Shown piece after piece: positions 43,570 through 51,963 of a stretch of DNA of 64,000 bases (position 1 is the stretch's first letter; every line of letters begins with the position of its first letter). Where the stretch lies: positions 1 to 64,000 of the forward strand of contig NZ_JAMBPQ010000015.1 of the NCBI RefSeq assembly GCF_024206495.1. Reading direction: 5' to 3'. The stretch comes from Paraburkholderia sp. CNPSo 3272 (GTDB lineage: Bacteria; Pseudomonadota; Gammaproteobacteria; Burkholderiales; Burkholderiaceae). The notes beneath the pieces were generated by a model. That model did not search any database, was not told the origin of the DNA, and saw only the letters and a list, made by a program, of their open reading frames with translations. Made by a program: the position numbers and the translations under genes.

Positions 43570-43767
43570 ATGTATTTTTTCTGGCGTTTGCTGTCGGGCT
43601 TTTCCGGTCGCGCGATCAGGGTGCTCGTCAGTTCACGACTACGCGCTCGCATTCCTTTGCGGCGCGGGCGCACTCGCGCTAGCCTTCGTCGCGTACTTGC
43701 TGTTGCACGTGCGGCGCATGGAGCAGACCGGGCGATAGCCCGCCGCGCGCTGACTGAACTACCCGGA

Positions 43768-44271
43768 TCATGCCCTCGCTGCCCGATATGTCTCGCGCCT
43801 CTTCTCGCGCTCTTTGGCAAACGAAGCACTCAAGGTTGCATCGAGGTCGCGACGCTCCACGTATTCTCCGCACGACGGGCAAATATAGTCGAGGCCAACT
43901 TCGTGCCCGCACACACGATGCGTGAAATGCACAGCGACTTCCTCGCCTTTGCTCTTGCACCAGGTCTCGCCCCAAGTGCGCAGCGCCTGGATCACCGGAT
44001 AGTACGCCCGGCCTTTCTCCGTGAGACGGTACTCGTAGCGCAACGGCCTTTCCTGATACGGATGGCGCTCGACCATGCCGTCCGCTTCGAGTGACTTCAG
44101 CCGCGTCGCCAGCATTTGGGGCGTCGCTTCCGTCTGAATCTGGATTTCCTCAAATCGGGTCGCGCCCATGTACAGCTCGCGCAGCACAAGCGTCGTCCAC
44201 TTGTCACCGACAACTTCCGTCGATCGCGCCACCGGGCACACCGTAGCCATCCGCTTCTCTCTGCGCTTCAT
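43768..44271 (-). CDS. HxlR-family redox/electrophile-responsive regulator
   Basis: A 167-residue regulator. The HxlR winged HTH spans about residues 12-105: VCPVARSTEVVGDKWTTLVL with conserved C12, then TEATPQMLATRLKSLEADGM. The tail is longer than usual and has C105, C121, C131 and C134 (HRVCGHEV, YICPSCGEY), resembling a zinc ribbon. HxlR proteins such as YodB sense quinones, diamide or aldehydes through Cys. GGGAGG precedes the ATG. A perfect palindrome at 44288-44305 lies just upstream, and similar ones sit in three nearby promoters. Confidence 0.92.
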   Translation of the reverse strand: MKRREKRMATVCPVARSTEVVGDKWTTLVLRELYMGATRFEEIQIQTEATPQMLATRLKSLEADGMVERHPYQERPLRYEYRLTEKGRAYYPVIQALRTWGETWCKSKGEEVAVHFTHRVCGHEVGLDYICPSCGEYVERRDLDATLSASFAKEREKRRETYRAARA

Positions 44272-44287
44272 TTTGCCTCCCTAGTAA

Positions 44288-44305
44288 CTACTATTTTCAT
44301 AGTAG
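44288..44305. promoter_or_regulatory. HxlR-type operator next to hxlR (autoregulation site)
   Basis: CTACTAT-TTTC-ATAGTAG is a perfect palindrome with 7-bp arms, ending 17 bp before the hxlR start. It shares the CATAG core with the operators at 40315-40329, 40427-40439 and 44400-44412. Confidence 0.75.
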
Positions 44306-44392
44306 CACGGATTTCGACGCCGCGATGGCATCCGTGTCTGAGCGAACCGTGCATTGGATACCCTCAATAGGATTATGGTATTTATGTTCCAG

Positions 44393-44420
44393 TTTACACT
44401 ATGAATTTCATATATATACT
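44393..44420 (+). promoter_or_regulatory. Promoter of cysteine hydrolase gene 2 with HxlR-type operator in the spacer
   Basis: -35 TTTACA (44393-44398), a 16-bp spacer and -10 TATACT (44415-44420). The spacer holds the perfect palindrome TATGAA-T-TTCATA (44400-44412), which starts one base after the -35 box, exactly as in the promoter at 40420-40447. Confidence 0.75.
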
Positions 44421-44521
44421 CTGTTGGTGAGGCATCGAAGTGCTCGACGTGGCGCAGAAGATCCGCGCGACGGGTGTCTGTTGTGCCGTGCCCCATCCCG
44501 TATCGCTTTCCGGAGAACATC

Positions 44522-45145
44522 ATGTCGGACCCCGTGTATCACACCGAACACACCGGTCTTTTGCTGGTCGACCCGTACAACGACTTCCTGTCACATGGCG
44601 GCAAGATCTTTCCGATGATCGAGGCAGTCGCCAACGACGTTCGGCTTCTCGACAATTTGCGCGCAGCGGTGGGCGCCGCACGCAAAGCTGGCATCCAGCT
44701 GTTCTACGTTCCGCATCGTCGCTGGCAGCCTGGCGACTACGAAGACTGGGACCATCCGAATCCGACACAACTGATCGTGCAAAAGCGTCAGTCCTTCGCA
44801 AAGGGGACGTGGGGCGGCGAATGGCATCCCGATTTTGTTCCCCAGCAAAACGACATCGTCATACACGAGCATTGGGCGCAAAGCGGCTTCGCCAACACGG
44901 ACCTCGATTTCCAGCTCAAGCAGCACAAAATTTCGCACGTCATTGCCGTTGGCCTGCTCGCGAACACCTGCATCGAATCGACCGCGCGATTCGCGATGGA
45001 ACTCGGCTATCACGTGACGCTCGTGCGCGACGCGACCGCAGCCTTCTCGCCGGAAATGATGCGAGCCGCTCACGAACTAAACGGACCCACGTTTGCTCAT
45101 TCGATCGTCACGACGGCCGAATTGCTGACAGCACTGCCGGCGTAA
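44522..45145 (+). CDS. Isochorismatase-family cysteine hydrolase (paralogue 2)
   Basis: A 207-residue protein with the same layout as the one at 40563-41207: D17 (LLLVDPYNDF), E116 in place of the usual Lys (DIVIHEHWAQ) and nucleophile C150 (GLLANTCIESTAR). Shared segments such as VPHRRWQPGDY and SGFANTDLDFQLKQH show a close duplication. The start at 44522 follows GGAG at six bases. It is divergent from hxlR and leads an operon with two glutathione transferase genes. The substrate is unknown; the superfamily contains hydrolases of isochorismate, N-carbamoyl compounds, biuret and other amides. Confidence 0.88.
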   Translation: MSDPVYHTEHTGLLLVDPYNDFLSHGGKIFPMIEAVANDVRLLDNLRAAVGAARKAGIQLFYVPHRRWQPGDYEDWDHPNPTQLIVQKRQSFAKGTWGGEWHPDFVPQQNDIVIHEHWAQSGFANTDLDFQLKQHKISHVIAVGLLANTCIESTARFAMELGYHVTLVRDATAAFSPEMMRAAHELNGPTFAHSIVTTAELLTALPA

Positions 45146-45212
45146 GCGTTATGCCGACGATGTCGGACCCATGCGATCAATCCACAAACAACAACCCCTA
45201 AAGGACTCACGC

Positions 45213-45839
45213 ATGATTACCATCTGGGGACGTGCCAATTCAGTCAACGTCCAGAAGGTCCTGTGGCTTTGTGAGGAGATATCTCTAAGCTATAACCGGA
45301 TAGACGCCGGCCTGCAGTTCGGACACAACACCGAATCTGAATACCTCGCGATGAATCCGACGGGCAAGGTCCCCACCCTTGTCGACGGCGATTTCGTGCT
45401 TTGGGAATCGAATTCGATCCTGCGCTATATCGTGATGCAGTATGGTGGACCCAGCGCACTGTATCCTGCCGATGCAAAGGCGCGGGCCAGCATCGACCGC
45501 TGGCTCGACTGGTCGCTGTCGACTTTGCAACCGGCCGAACGGCCCGTGTTCTGGGGAATCGTGCGTACACCCGAGGCCGAGCGGGACCTCGAGAAAATCA
45601 GCGCCGATGTCGTCAAGGTCGCGAAAGTCTGGAGCGTGCTCGACGCACACTTGAAGGGTCGTGACTTCATCGAAGGCGCGTCGTTCACGATCGCTGATAT
45701 CGTGCTCGGTGCGTTCGCGAAGCGCTGGTTTGGAATACCGGGCATAGAACGTGCTCGAATGCCCAGTCTCCAACGCTGGTACGCATCGCTCACCACGCGT
45801 CCGGGTTTCAGGAAGCATGTCGATGTCCAATTGAGCTGA
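45213..45839 (+). CDS. Glutathione S-transferase 1
   Basis: A 208-residue GST. The thioredoxin-like N-terminal domain reads WGRANSVNVQKVLWLCEEI, MNPTGKVPTLVDGD and LWESNSILRYI, containing the glutathione-binding ES pair. The all-helical C-terminal domain carries the folding motif FTIADIVLGAFAKRW. It conjugates or reduces electrophiles with glutathione. AAGGA lies eight bases upstream. It follows the cysteine hydrolase by 67 bp and precedes the second GST by four bases, so the three genes are very likely an operon. Confidence 0.92.
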   Translation: MITIWGRANSVNVQKVLWLCEEISLSYNRIDAGLQFGHNTESEYLAMNPTGKVPTLVDGDFVLWESNSILRYIVMQYGGPSALYPADAKARASIDRWLDWSLSTLQPAERPVFWGIVRTPEAERDLEKISADVVKVAKVWSVLDAHLKGRDFIEGASFTIADIVLGAFAKRWFGIPGIERARMPSLQRWYASLTTRPGFRKHVDVQLS

Positions 45840-45843
45840 ATCC

Positions 45844-46479
45844 ATGAAGACCGAACCGATCACGCTCTATGCGTGGAACACGCCAAATGGCCGCAAGGCC
45901 AGCGTCGCGCTCGAGGAAATGGCGTTGCCGTATATCGTTCAGCCAGTGAATATTGGCAACCGCGAGCAGTTCGAGGCGTCGTTTCTTTCCGTCAGCCCGA
46001 ACAACAAGATTCCAGCCATCGTCGATCCAGACGGCCCCGACGGACAGCCCATCAGCGTGTTCGAGTCGGGCGCGATCCTCCTCTATCTTGGAGAAAAGAC
46101 TGGCCGATTTCTGCCACGCGATCTACGCGAGCGGGTGCCCGTGCTCGAATGGCTGATGTGGCAGATGGGCGGGTTCGGGCCTATGCCCGGACAGGTACAT
46201 CACTTCGCCGCCCTCGCTTCAGAAGACGATAGACGCTACGGTCTCAAGCGCTTCTCAGACGAAACAAGGCGGCTTTATTCAGTGCTGACCAAAAGGCTCG
46301 CCGCCCATGAATACGTGGCCGGCGAACTTTCGATCGCCGACTTTGCCATCGTTGGCTGGGCGTGGCGGCACGAGCGGCACAAGGTCGATCTTGCGGTCTA
46401 CCCAAACGTCAAGCGATGGTATGAGGCAATGTTCGAGCGCCCCGCGGTACGACGCGGCTTCGAGGTCAAGCTCGACTAA
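45844..46479 (+). CDS. Glutathione S-transferase 2 (YfcG/nu-like)
   Basis: A 211-residue GST with WNTPNGRKASVALEEM at the N-terminus, SPNNKIPAIVDPDGPDGQ, and FESGAILLYLGEKTGRFLP. The TPNGRKAS-type motif and the DPDGPDG insertion are typical of the YfcG/YghU (nu-class) disulfide-bond oxidoreductases, which hold two glutathiones. It starts four bases after the first GST stop. Together with the HxlR operator upstream of the operon this favours thiol or electrophile stress defence. Confidence 0.9.
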   Translation: MKTEPITLYAWNTPNGRKASVALEEMALPYIVQPVNIGNREQFEASFLSVSPNNKIPAIVDPDGPDGQPISVFESGAILLYLGEKTGRFLPRDLRERVPVLEWLMWQMGGFGPMPGQVHHFAALASEDDRRYGLKRFSDETRRLYSVLTKRLAAHEYVAGELSIADFAIVGWAWRHERHKVDLAVYPNVKRWYEAMFERPAVRRGFEVKLD

Positions 46480-46543
46480 ATAATTACAGAGTCATCCTGA
46501 TTGACTATCTGTGGACAGTCACAGACAGCCCTGCGAGTTCAAT

Positions 46544-47461
46544 TCAAGCTGAGGCTGATGGGGCGCGGCCGGTGAAGAGCTCGAGGGATTCCTTAACGAA
46601 TGCGCGAACGGCGGGAGAAAGCTCCCGCCGCCTGCTGGCCATTGCGAGATGACACGGATACTCGAAATCCGCGATCGGCCGATAGCAAATGCCTGGCTGT
46701 GTGAAGTTGCGCATCGATTCCGGGACGACGACCACGCCGTAACCGGCCGATGCGAGACTGATCGCGGCGATGAAGTCATGAACACGATGTTCCAGAAAAG
46801 GAACGAAGCCTCCCGCTGCGCCCAGCGCCGTAAGCACCTCGCTGAATCCCCCGTCGTCGTCGAAGTGAGGGGAAATAAAACGCTGATCTTTCAGATCGCT
46901 GACCGACACGTGGCCGCGCGCCGCCAATGAATGGTCCTCGGCCATCGCGACCAAAAGGCATTCAGTCTGCACAATCGTGGCCACGATCCCCGCCGGATGC
47001 TGCCGCCATGGTCTCACGATGCCCACATCGATCTCGCCACTGACGAGCGCCTCGAACTGACGCGGGGTCTCCATGGCCACGACCTCGATGCGCACGTCGC
47101 CGTGCGTTATCCGAAACTGATGCAGCGTCCTGGAGAGCACGCCGCTGCTCACGCCGGATGCCACCGATCCGATCCGCACCACACCGGCGAGACCTCTGGC
47201 CGCCAACCGGCCGACCTGATCCGCGCGCTCGATATGACGTAGTGCTGCAACCGCTTCGGCATGGAACAAACGACCCGCATCGGTCAGCGTAACGGGCTGT
47301 CGCTTGTTGCGGTTCAGGAGACGAACGCCGATCTCCTGTTCAAGGCGTTGAATCTGGGCGCTGAGCGCCGATTGCGCGACATTCAGGCGATCCGCTGCCT
47401 TGGCAAAGTGCAGATCCTCCACCACGGCAACGAAGTATCGCAGTTGACGGGCATCGATCAT
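46544..47461 (-). CDS. LysR-family transcriptional regulator (glutarate-gene neighbour)
   Basis: A 305-residue LTTR. The N-terminal HTH reads LRYFVAVVEDLHFAKAADRL, then NVAQSALSAQIQRLEQEIGV, and the substrate-binding domain spans about 90-295. It is divergent from the CsiD/GlaH gene with a 95-bp gap, a layout typical of LysR control of the facing operon. The effector may be glutarate, 2-oxoglutarate or 2-hydroxyglutarate, by context only. Confidence 0.92.
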   Translation of the reverse strand: MIDARQLRYFVAVVEDLHFAKAADRLNVAQSALSAQIQRLEQEIGVRLLNRNKRQPVTLTDAGRLFHAEAVAALRHIERADQVGRLAARGLAGVVRIGSVASGVSSGVLSRTLHQFRITHGDVRIEVVAMETPRQFEALVSGEIDVGIVRPWRQHPAGIVATIVQTECLLVAMAEDHSLAARGHVSVSDLKDQRFISPHFDDDGGFSEVLTALGAAGGFVPFLEHRVHDFIAAISLASAGYGVVVVPESMRNFTQPGICYRPIADFEYPCHLAMASRRRELSPAVRAFVKESLELFTGRAPSASA

Positions 47462-47556
47462 TTAATCTCCAGGTGCGAACAAACATTCGCGTATTGCGTC
47501 TGGATGATATCAAAGAAGAGGCATCAAATAGAGCCCTGAAACAACAGGAGGACAAC

Positions 47557-48489
47557 ATGGACGCACTGCTCACCAACCCTGGTTCCATCACACGCCGGCA
47601 GCCGCTTTTTTGCTTGTCGGCGCATTCCACCCATCACCGCATCATGAACGTGACGGTTGACCCCAACGCGCTGGCCGGATTCCTGGCGGACGTACGGGAT
47701 ATCGACGTCCAGAATCTCGAATATGTCCCATTCATGCGCCATCACCTTGCCGATCTGCTGGTCGAGCGTCTCGGCGACGACTTTGCCGACATGCTCGCCG
47801 AACTGGTCACGGACCGTCGGCACGGCGGTTTCACCATCGGTCTCCAGGACCTTTCGCAAGACCCTTCCGACTTCGTGAAATTCGGTACGGCCATCGGCCA
47901 TATTCTCGGCCCGAGCAATCACGATGCAATGTCGGGATCGTATTACGCCCGCTTCGTAGTGAAGCACACCGATAACAGCGACTCGTATCTTCGTCAGGCA
48001 TACCGGCTGTTCACGATGCACACCGACGGTACGTACGTGAGCGACGCAACGGACTGGCTGTTGATGATGAAATTCGCGGAACAAAACGCAGTCGGCGGCG
48101 AATCGCGGTTTCTGCACCTCGACGACTGGGAAGAGCGCGATCGCTTCGTCAATCACAAGCTCGGAACCAAGCCGTTCTTCTACAGGGGATCCGGGTCCAA
48201 GAACGTCAACGAGCAGATCGAGCGGCCGCTGTTCTTTCAAAGCGAATTCGGTCTGTCCATCTCGTTCATCGACCAGTTCGTTCAGCCGTCCAACCGCGAG
48301 GAGGCGGCATTTCTGCGCGCACTGTCCCGGTCGATGGAAGCATCGGCCGGCACGAAGGAAGTGTCGTTGCCGGTCGGCGGGCTGGTGGTGTTGAACAACT
48401 ATTTCTACCTCCACGGCCGGGCGCCATTCCAGCCGAACGAATCGCTGTTCCGCGAGCTGATGCGCCAACGCGGCTCGTTTGCGTATTGA
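47557..48489 (+). CDS. glaH: Glutarate 2-hydroxylase (CsiD/GlaH, Fe(II)/2-oxoglutarate oxygenase)
   Basis: A 310-residue protein that matches E. coli CsiD/GlaH along its length: AIGHILGPSNHDAMSGSYYA, RFVVKHTDNSDSYLRQ, FIDQFVQPSNREEA and RELMRQRGSFAY. The iron ligands are His and Asp of MHTDGTYV (about H154, D156) and the distal His of YLHGR (about H285); the 2-oxoglutarate-binding Arg lies in the final RELMRQR segment. It turns glutarate, from lysine/cadaverine breakdown, into L-2-hydroxyglutarate. AGGAGG lies five bases before the start. The usual partner lhgO is replaced by an FMN-dependent 2-hydroxyacid dehydrogenase gene. Confidence 0.93.
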   Translation: MDALLTNPGSITRRQPLFCLSAHSTHHRIMNVTVDPNALAGFLADVRDIDVQNLEYVPFMRHHLADLLVERLGDDFADMLAELVTDRRHGGFTIGLQDLSQDPSDFVKFGTAIGHILGPSNHDAMSGSYYARFVVKHTDNSDSYLRQAYRLFTMHTDGTYVSDATDWLLMMKFAEQNAVGGESRFLHLDDWEERDRFVNHKLGTKPFFYRGSGSKNVNEQIERPLFFQSEFGLSISFIDQFVQPSNREEAAFLRALSRSMEASAGTKEVSLPVGGLVVLNNYFYLHGRAPFQPNESLFRELMRQRGSFAY

Positions 48490-48574
48490 TATCACCGGCT
48501 TTCTGGCACTGTCGGGCACACCGACCGCCAAGGGCCGACGCAGCGCTTTCGATGTAACCCAGTGGGACGGTGAA

Positions 48575-49813
48575 ATGAACGACTACGCAGAGCACGTGAC
48601 TGTGCAGGGGACAACGCCCGTTGGGCGAATTGAACAAGCGGCTTACGGGGTCAAGCGACATCTCCCCCGGCGGCTGCGCAAGATCCTCTCGCTGGCGGAC
48701 TTCGAGGAAGCGGCAAGGCGCGTTCTGCCGCGCCCGCTGTTCGGCTACATTTGCGGCGCAGCGGAGGACGGCATGTCGATCGCGGCGAATCGCGCTGCGT
48801 TCGAACGCTTGAAGTTCCGCACGAAAGTGCTTGTCGACGTGTCTCACCGATCGCAGCAAACAACGATCTTCAACCACACGTACTCGTCCGCGTTCGGAAT
48901 CGCTCCGGTCGGAATCAGCGCCATCTCCGCATATCGCGGCGACATTGCGTTGGTCACGGCCGCGATGAATGAAAATATCCCTGCGATCATGAGCGGCTCT
49001 TCGCTCATTCCCATGGAGACGGTGCAGGCGGCAGCGCCAGGGACCTGGTTCCAGGCTTATCTGCCCGGCGACGCCTTGCGCCGCGACGCCCTGATCGAGC
49101 GTGTCAAGGCCGCTGGCTTTGCGACGCTCGTCCTCACAGTCGACATTCCCGTCTGGGCGAACCGCGAAAACAACGTACGCACGGGTTTCTCGCTGCCGTT
49201 GCGTCCGTCGCTGCGTCTCGCGATTGACGGCATTTCCCACCCACGCTGGCTGCTAGGCACGTTCGCCCGGACGCTGATCAATCACGGCATGCCCCACTTC
49301 GAAAACTCGTTCGCGACACGAGGGGCGCCGATGCTGTCCGCTTCGGCGCTACGCGACACCACCGGACGCGACCATCTGTCATGGTCGGACATCGCAAGCA
49401 TCCGTCAACGTTGGAGTGGCAATCTGGTCATCAAAGGCATCCTTCAGGCGGACGACGCGCGCCGTGCAGTCGCGATTGGCGCGGACGGGATCATCGTGTC
49501 GAACCACGGAGGGCGCCAGCTGGACGGGGCAGTCGAACCGCTATCCGTGTTGCCGCAGATTTGCGAAGCGGTTGGAGACAAGACCGTCGTAATGATGGAC
49601 AGCGGAATCCGGCGAGGGGGAGATGTTCTGAAGGCGCTCGCGCTCGGTGCGCAGTTCGTATTCGCCGGGCGCCCGTTCATGTACGCCGCCGCGGTTGGCG
49701 GCGTGCCGGGCGTACGACATGCGATCGGCCTTCTCAGGGACGAAGTCGACCGAAACATGGCGATGCTCGGCACGGTAGCGATTCGCGAGATCGATCGCGC
49801 AATACTGGCCTGA
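48575..49813 (+). CDS. FMN-dependent alpha-hydroxyacid dehydrogenase (LldD family)
   Basis: A 412-residue flavoprotein of the L-lactate dehydrogenase/glycolate oxidase family. Conserved parts are PLFGYICGAAEDGMSIAAN, FGIAPVGISAI, the FMN-contact TWFQAYLPGD, and SNHGGRQLDGAVEPL with the catalytic His near residue 309, then DSGIRRGGDVLKALALGA. It oxidises an L-2-hydroxy acid and passes electrons to the quinone pool. It begins 85 bp after glaH, whose product is L-2-hydroxyglutarate, so that is its most likely substrate here. The start at 48575 is the first good ATG; an earlier TTG at 48479 is unlikely. Confidence 0.9.
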   Translation: MNDYAEHVTVQGTTPVGRIEQAAYGVKRHLPRRLRKILSLADFEEAARRVLPRPLFGYICGAAEDGMSIAANRAAFERLKFRTKVLVDVSHRSQQTTIFNHTYSSAFGIAPVGISAISAYRGDIALVTAAMNENIPAIMSGSSLIPMETVQAAAPGTWFQAYLPGDALRRDALIERVKAAGFATLVLTVDIPVWANRENNVRTGFSLPLRPSLRLAIDGISHPRWLLGTFARTLINHGMPHFENSFATRGAPMLSASALRDTTGRDHLSWSDIASIRQRWSGNLVIKGILQADDARRAVAIGADGIIVSNHGGRQLDGAVEPLSVLPQICEAVGDKTVVMMDSGIRRGGDVLKALALGAQFVFAGRPFMYAAAVGGVPGVRHAIGLLRDEVDRNMAMLGTVAIREIDRAILA

Positions 49814-49893
49814 ACGGCGCGCTCCGACCGAATGACGTGCGGCCCTGCTGGCGTACAAAAACCGGCCATCCATAAATTAGGATTCCGGATCTA

Positions 49894-51906
49894 GTGGACT
49901 TCAATAAACCCTCTCCCCCGCCCATCCCGAGCTTTACGTGGGAGGGGCTGGCGTACGCCGTCCGGACCGCAGGTGCGTCGCTGATGGCGCTGTACATCGC
50001 GTTTTGCATGAACCTCGACGACCCGAAATGGGCCGCAATCACCGTGTGGGTCGTCGCCCAGAATAGTCGCGGCATGAGCGTGTCGAAGAGCCAGTACCGG
50101 ATCCTCGGAACTGCGCTGGGTGCAGTCGCCGCACTCGTGCTCGTCGCCCTGTTTGCGCAGACGCCAGAATTGTTCCTGTTGGGACTCGCTGGCTGGATTG
50201 GACTATGCACCGGGTTGGCGACGGCACTGCGGAATTTTCGCGCATACGCAGCGGTACTGGCAGGCTATACGGCAGCGATCATTGGGCTGGATGCCGCTTC
50301 CGCGCCCCTTCACGCGTTCGATATCGCGCTCGCGCGCTTTGTCTACGTTGTCGTCGGCATTCTGGTCGAAGCAGCCCTCACTGCGATCCTCGCCCCTGAC
50401 GCGCCGTTACGAGAGGTGCGCGAGCAATTTCATGGCTACGCGGACAAGGCTTCGCGGTTCGGCGCACGCGCGCTTCGCCACGAGGCGGATGAAATCGCCA
50501 TACACAAGCTGTTTGCGGGCGCCCTCGAACTGGACACCGCGGCCGAATATGCTGCCGCTGCATCCGCGGAAGTCCGTCTCGCCATTGGGCATCTGCGCGC
50601 CGCAATCGTCGCGGTACTGACGCAGTTGAGCGCAATACACGCCCTGCGAGCGCAACTGACTCGCTACCCCGATCTTCAGATTGACATCGTCGAAGAAACG
50701 GCAACACTGCTGGCAGGCGATCACACCGATTCCTGCACTGCCAGGTCCAGAATCGCCTCTCTGAAGTCAAGAATCAGACACGCTCTTGCTTTAGAAGTAT
50801 CCGGCCAGCGCGGTTCGCAGAGTGGCAGGCTGGTCATTCTTGACCGGCTAACCTTGCTTCTCACAGCATGGGAGCAGGTTATCGCACAAAAATCCTGTCT
50901 GGATCAGGTAAATCCCTCGCGATCGTTCGTGAAATTTGCCTTCCACCATGACCACGTGCTTGCATGGCACAACGGCATGCGGGCATTCTTCGCCGTGGTC
51001 GCCGCGTCGATGTTCTGGCTGTGTAGCGCGTGGCCGTCGGGCGCGGGTTTCGTCGCCACAGTTGGGGTGGTGAGCGCACTCTTCGCCACGCGACCCAATT
51101 CCATAGCCGCCGCGATGGGATGGTTCAAGGGCGCATTCTTTGCGGCGCTGGTAGGTATCCTTTGTAATTTTGTTTTGCTACCGGCAGTGACGGACTTCAT
51201 TGCGCTGGCGTGTATTGCTGGCTTCTTCACGGTGGCTGCCGGTCTCGCCATGCGCAATCCCCGCACGGCATCGATTGGCAGCGGATTTGCGCTGTTTTTC
51301 TGGAACTTCACTTCACCCAGCAACGTTATGCGTATCAACGATGCCGCGTTCCTGAACGACGCTCTGTCCACCCTGCTGGCCATCGCCTGGGCCACGCTCG
51401 CGTTTTCGGTTTTGTTTCCGGCGGACCGTGCGTCGAGTATCGCGCGACTGCAACGCGCGGTCCGGCGGGATCTCTCCGACCTGGCCAGCAACCCGCAACG
51501 TTGGCGGCGAGATGCCTGGCTTAGCTGCACCGCCGATCGCCTCGGCCGCCGTTTCGCCACGGAAGCCGCCATCGTGAAGCCGGCATCAGGTGCACAAACC
51601 GGCCTGCGCGAACTACTCGCGGCGTGGACGATTGGTGACAGCGTGCTCGCGCTGCAAAAGAGCGCCGCGTCGCATCCCGGCTTGCGCCGCTCGATGACGG
51701 TCATTCGGGGACGACTACGCAAGCTGGATTTCACGCGCCTCGCAACGGCTTGCGACACACTCGCAGTCCGATTGCTGCGGCAGGCCTCAATGCGTGCCGA
51801 TCGCGCAGCACCCGAACTTCTGGCTGGCGCGGCACTTCTGCAAACGATCGCTGTTTCGGCAAAAGAGTATATGGACGCATCGAGCGGGCATGCCAATCCA
51901 GTATGA
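49894..51906 (+). CDS. FUSC-family (AaeB-like) efflux protein
   Basis: A 670-residue inner-membrane protein with two sets of hydrophobic helices (about residues 15-165 and 360-510) separated and followed by soluble helical parts. Motifs such as LDDPKWAAITVWVVAQ and the second-half PSGAGFVATVGVVSALFATR fit the fusaric acid resistance/AaeB family of aromatic acid exporters. The start is GTG at 49894. No membrane-fusion (HlyD-like) partner gene is nearby, which is unusual for this family. It follows the FMN enzyme by 80 bp and may belong to its operon. Confidence 0.88.
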   Translation: MDFNKPSPPPIPSFTWEGLAYAVRTAGASLMALYIAFCMNLDDPKWAAITVWVVAQNSRGMSVSKSQYRILGTALGAVAALVLVALFAQTPELFLLGLAGWIGLCTGLATALRNFRAYAAVLAGYTAAIIGLDAASAPLHAFDIALARFVYVVVGILVEAALTAILAPDAPLREVREQFHGYADKASRFGARALRHEADEIAIHKLFAGALELDTAAEYAAAASAEVRLAIGHLRAAIVAVLTQLSAIHALRAQLTRYPDLQIDIVEETATLLAGDHTDSCTARSRIASLKSRIRHALALEVSGQRGSQSGRLVILDRLTLLLTAWEQVIAQKSCLDQVNPSRSFVKFAFHHDHVLAWHNGMRAFFAVVAASMFWLCSAWPSGAGFVATVGVVSALFATRPNSIAAAMGWFKGAFFAALVGILCNFVLLPAVTDFIALACIAGFFTVAAGLAMRNPRTASIGSGFALFFWNFTSPSNVMRINDAAFLNDALSTLLAIAWATLAFSVLFPADRASSIARLQRAVRRDLSDLASNPQRWRRDAWLSCTADRLGRRFATEAAIVKPASGAQTGLRELLAAWTIGDSVLALQKSAASHPGLRRSMTVIRGRLRKLDFTRLATACDTLAVRLLRQASMRADRAAPELLAGAALLQTIAVSAKEYMDASSGHANPV

Positions 51907-51963
51907 GTGGCGTTGCCGCCACCCATCCCGCACTGTGCCATGCGGCGCAATAAAGGAAATACG

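Noticed and set aside
44288..44311. A promoter for hxlR with the operator in its spacer, as in the other three
   Set aside because: The matching -10 would put the transcription start inside the ribosome-binding site; the operator is kept but no promoter is called.
48479..48575. A TTG start for the FMN dehydrogenase overlapping the glaH stop
   Set aside because: The added residues do not resemble the family, whose conserved part begins well after the ATG at 48575.
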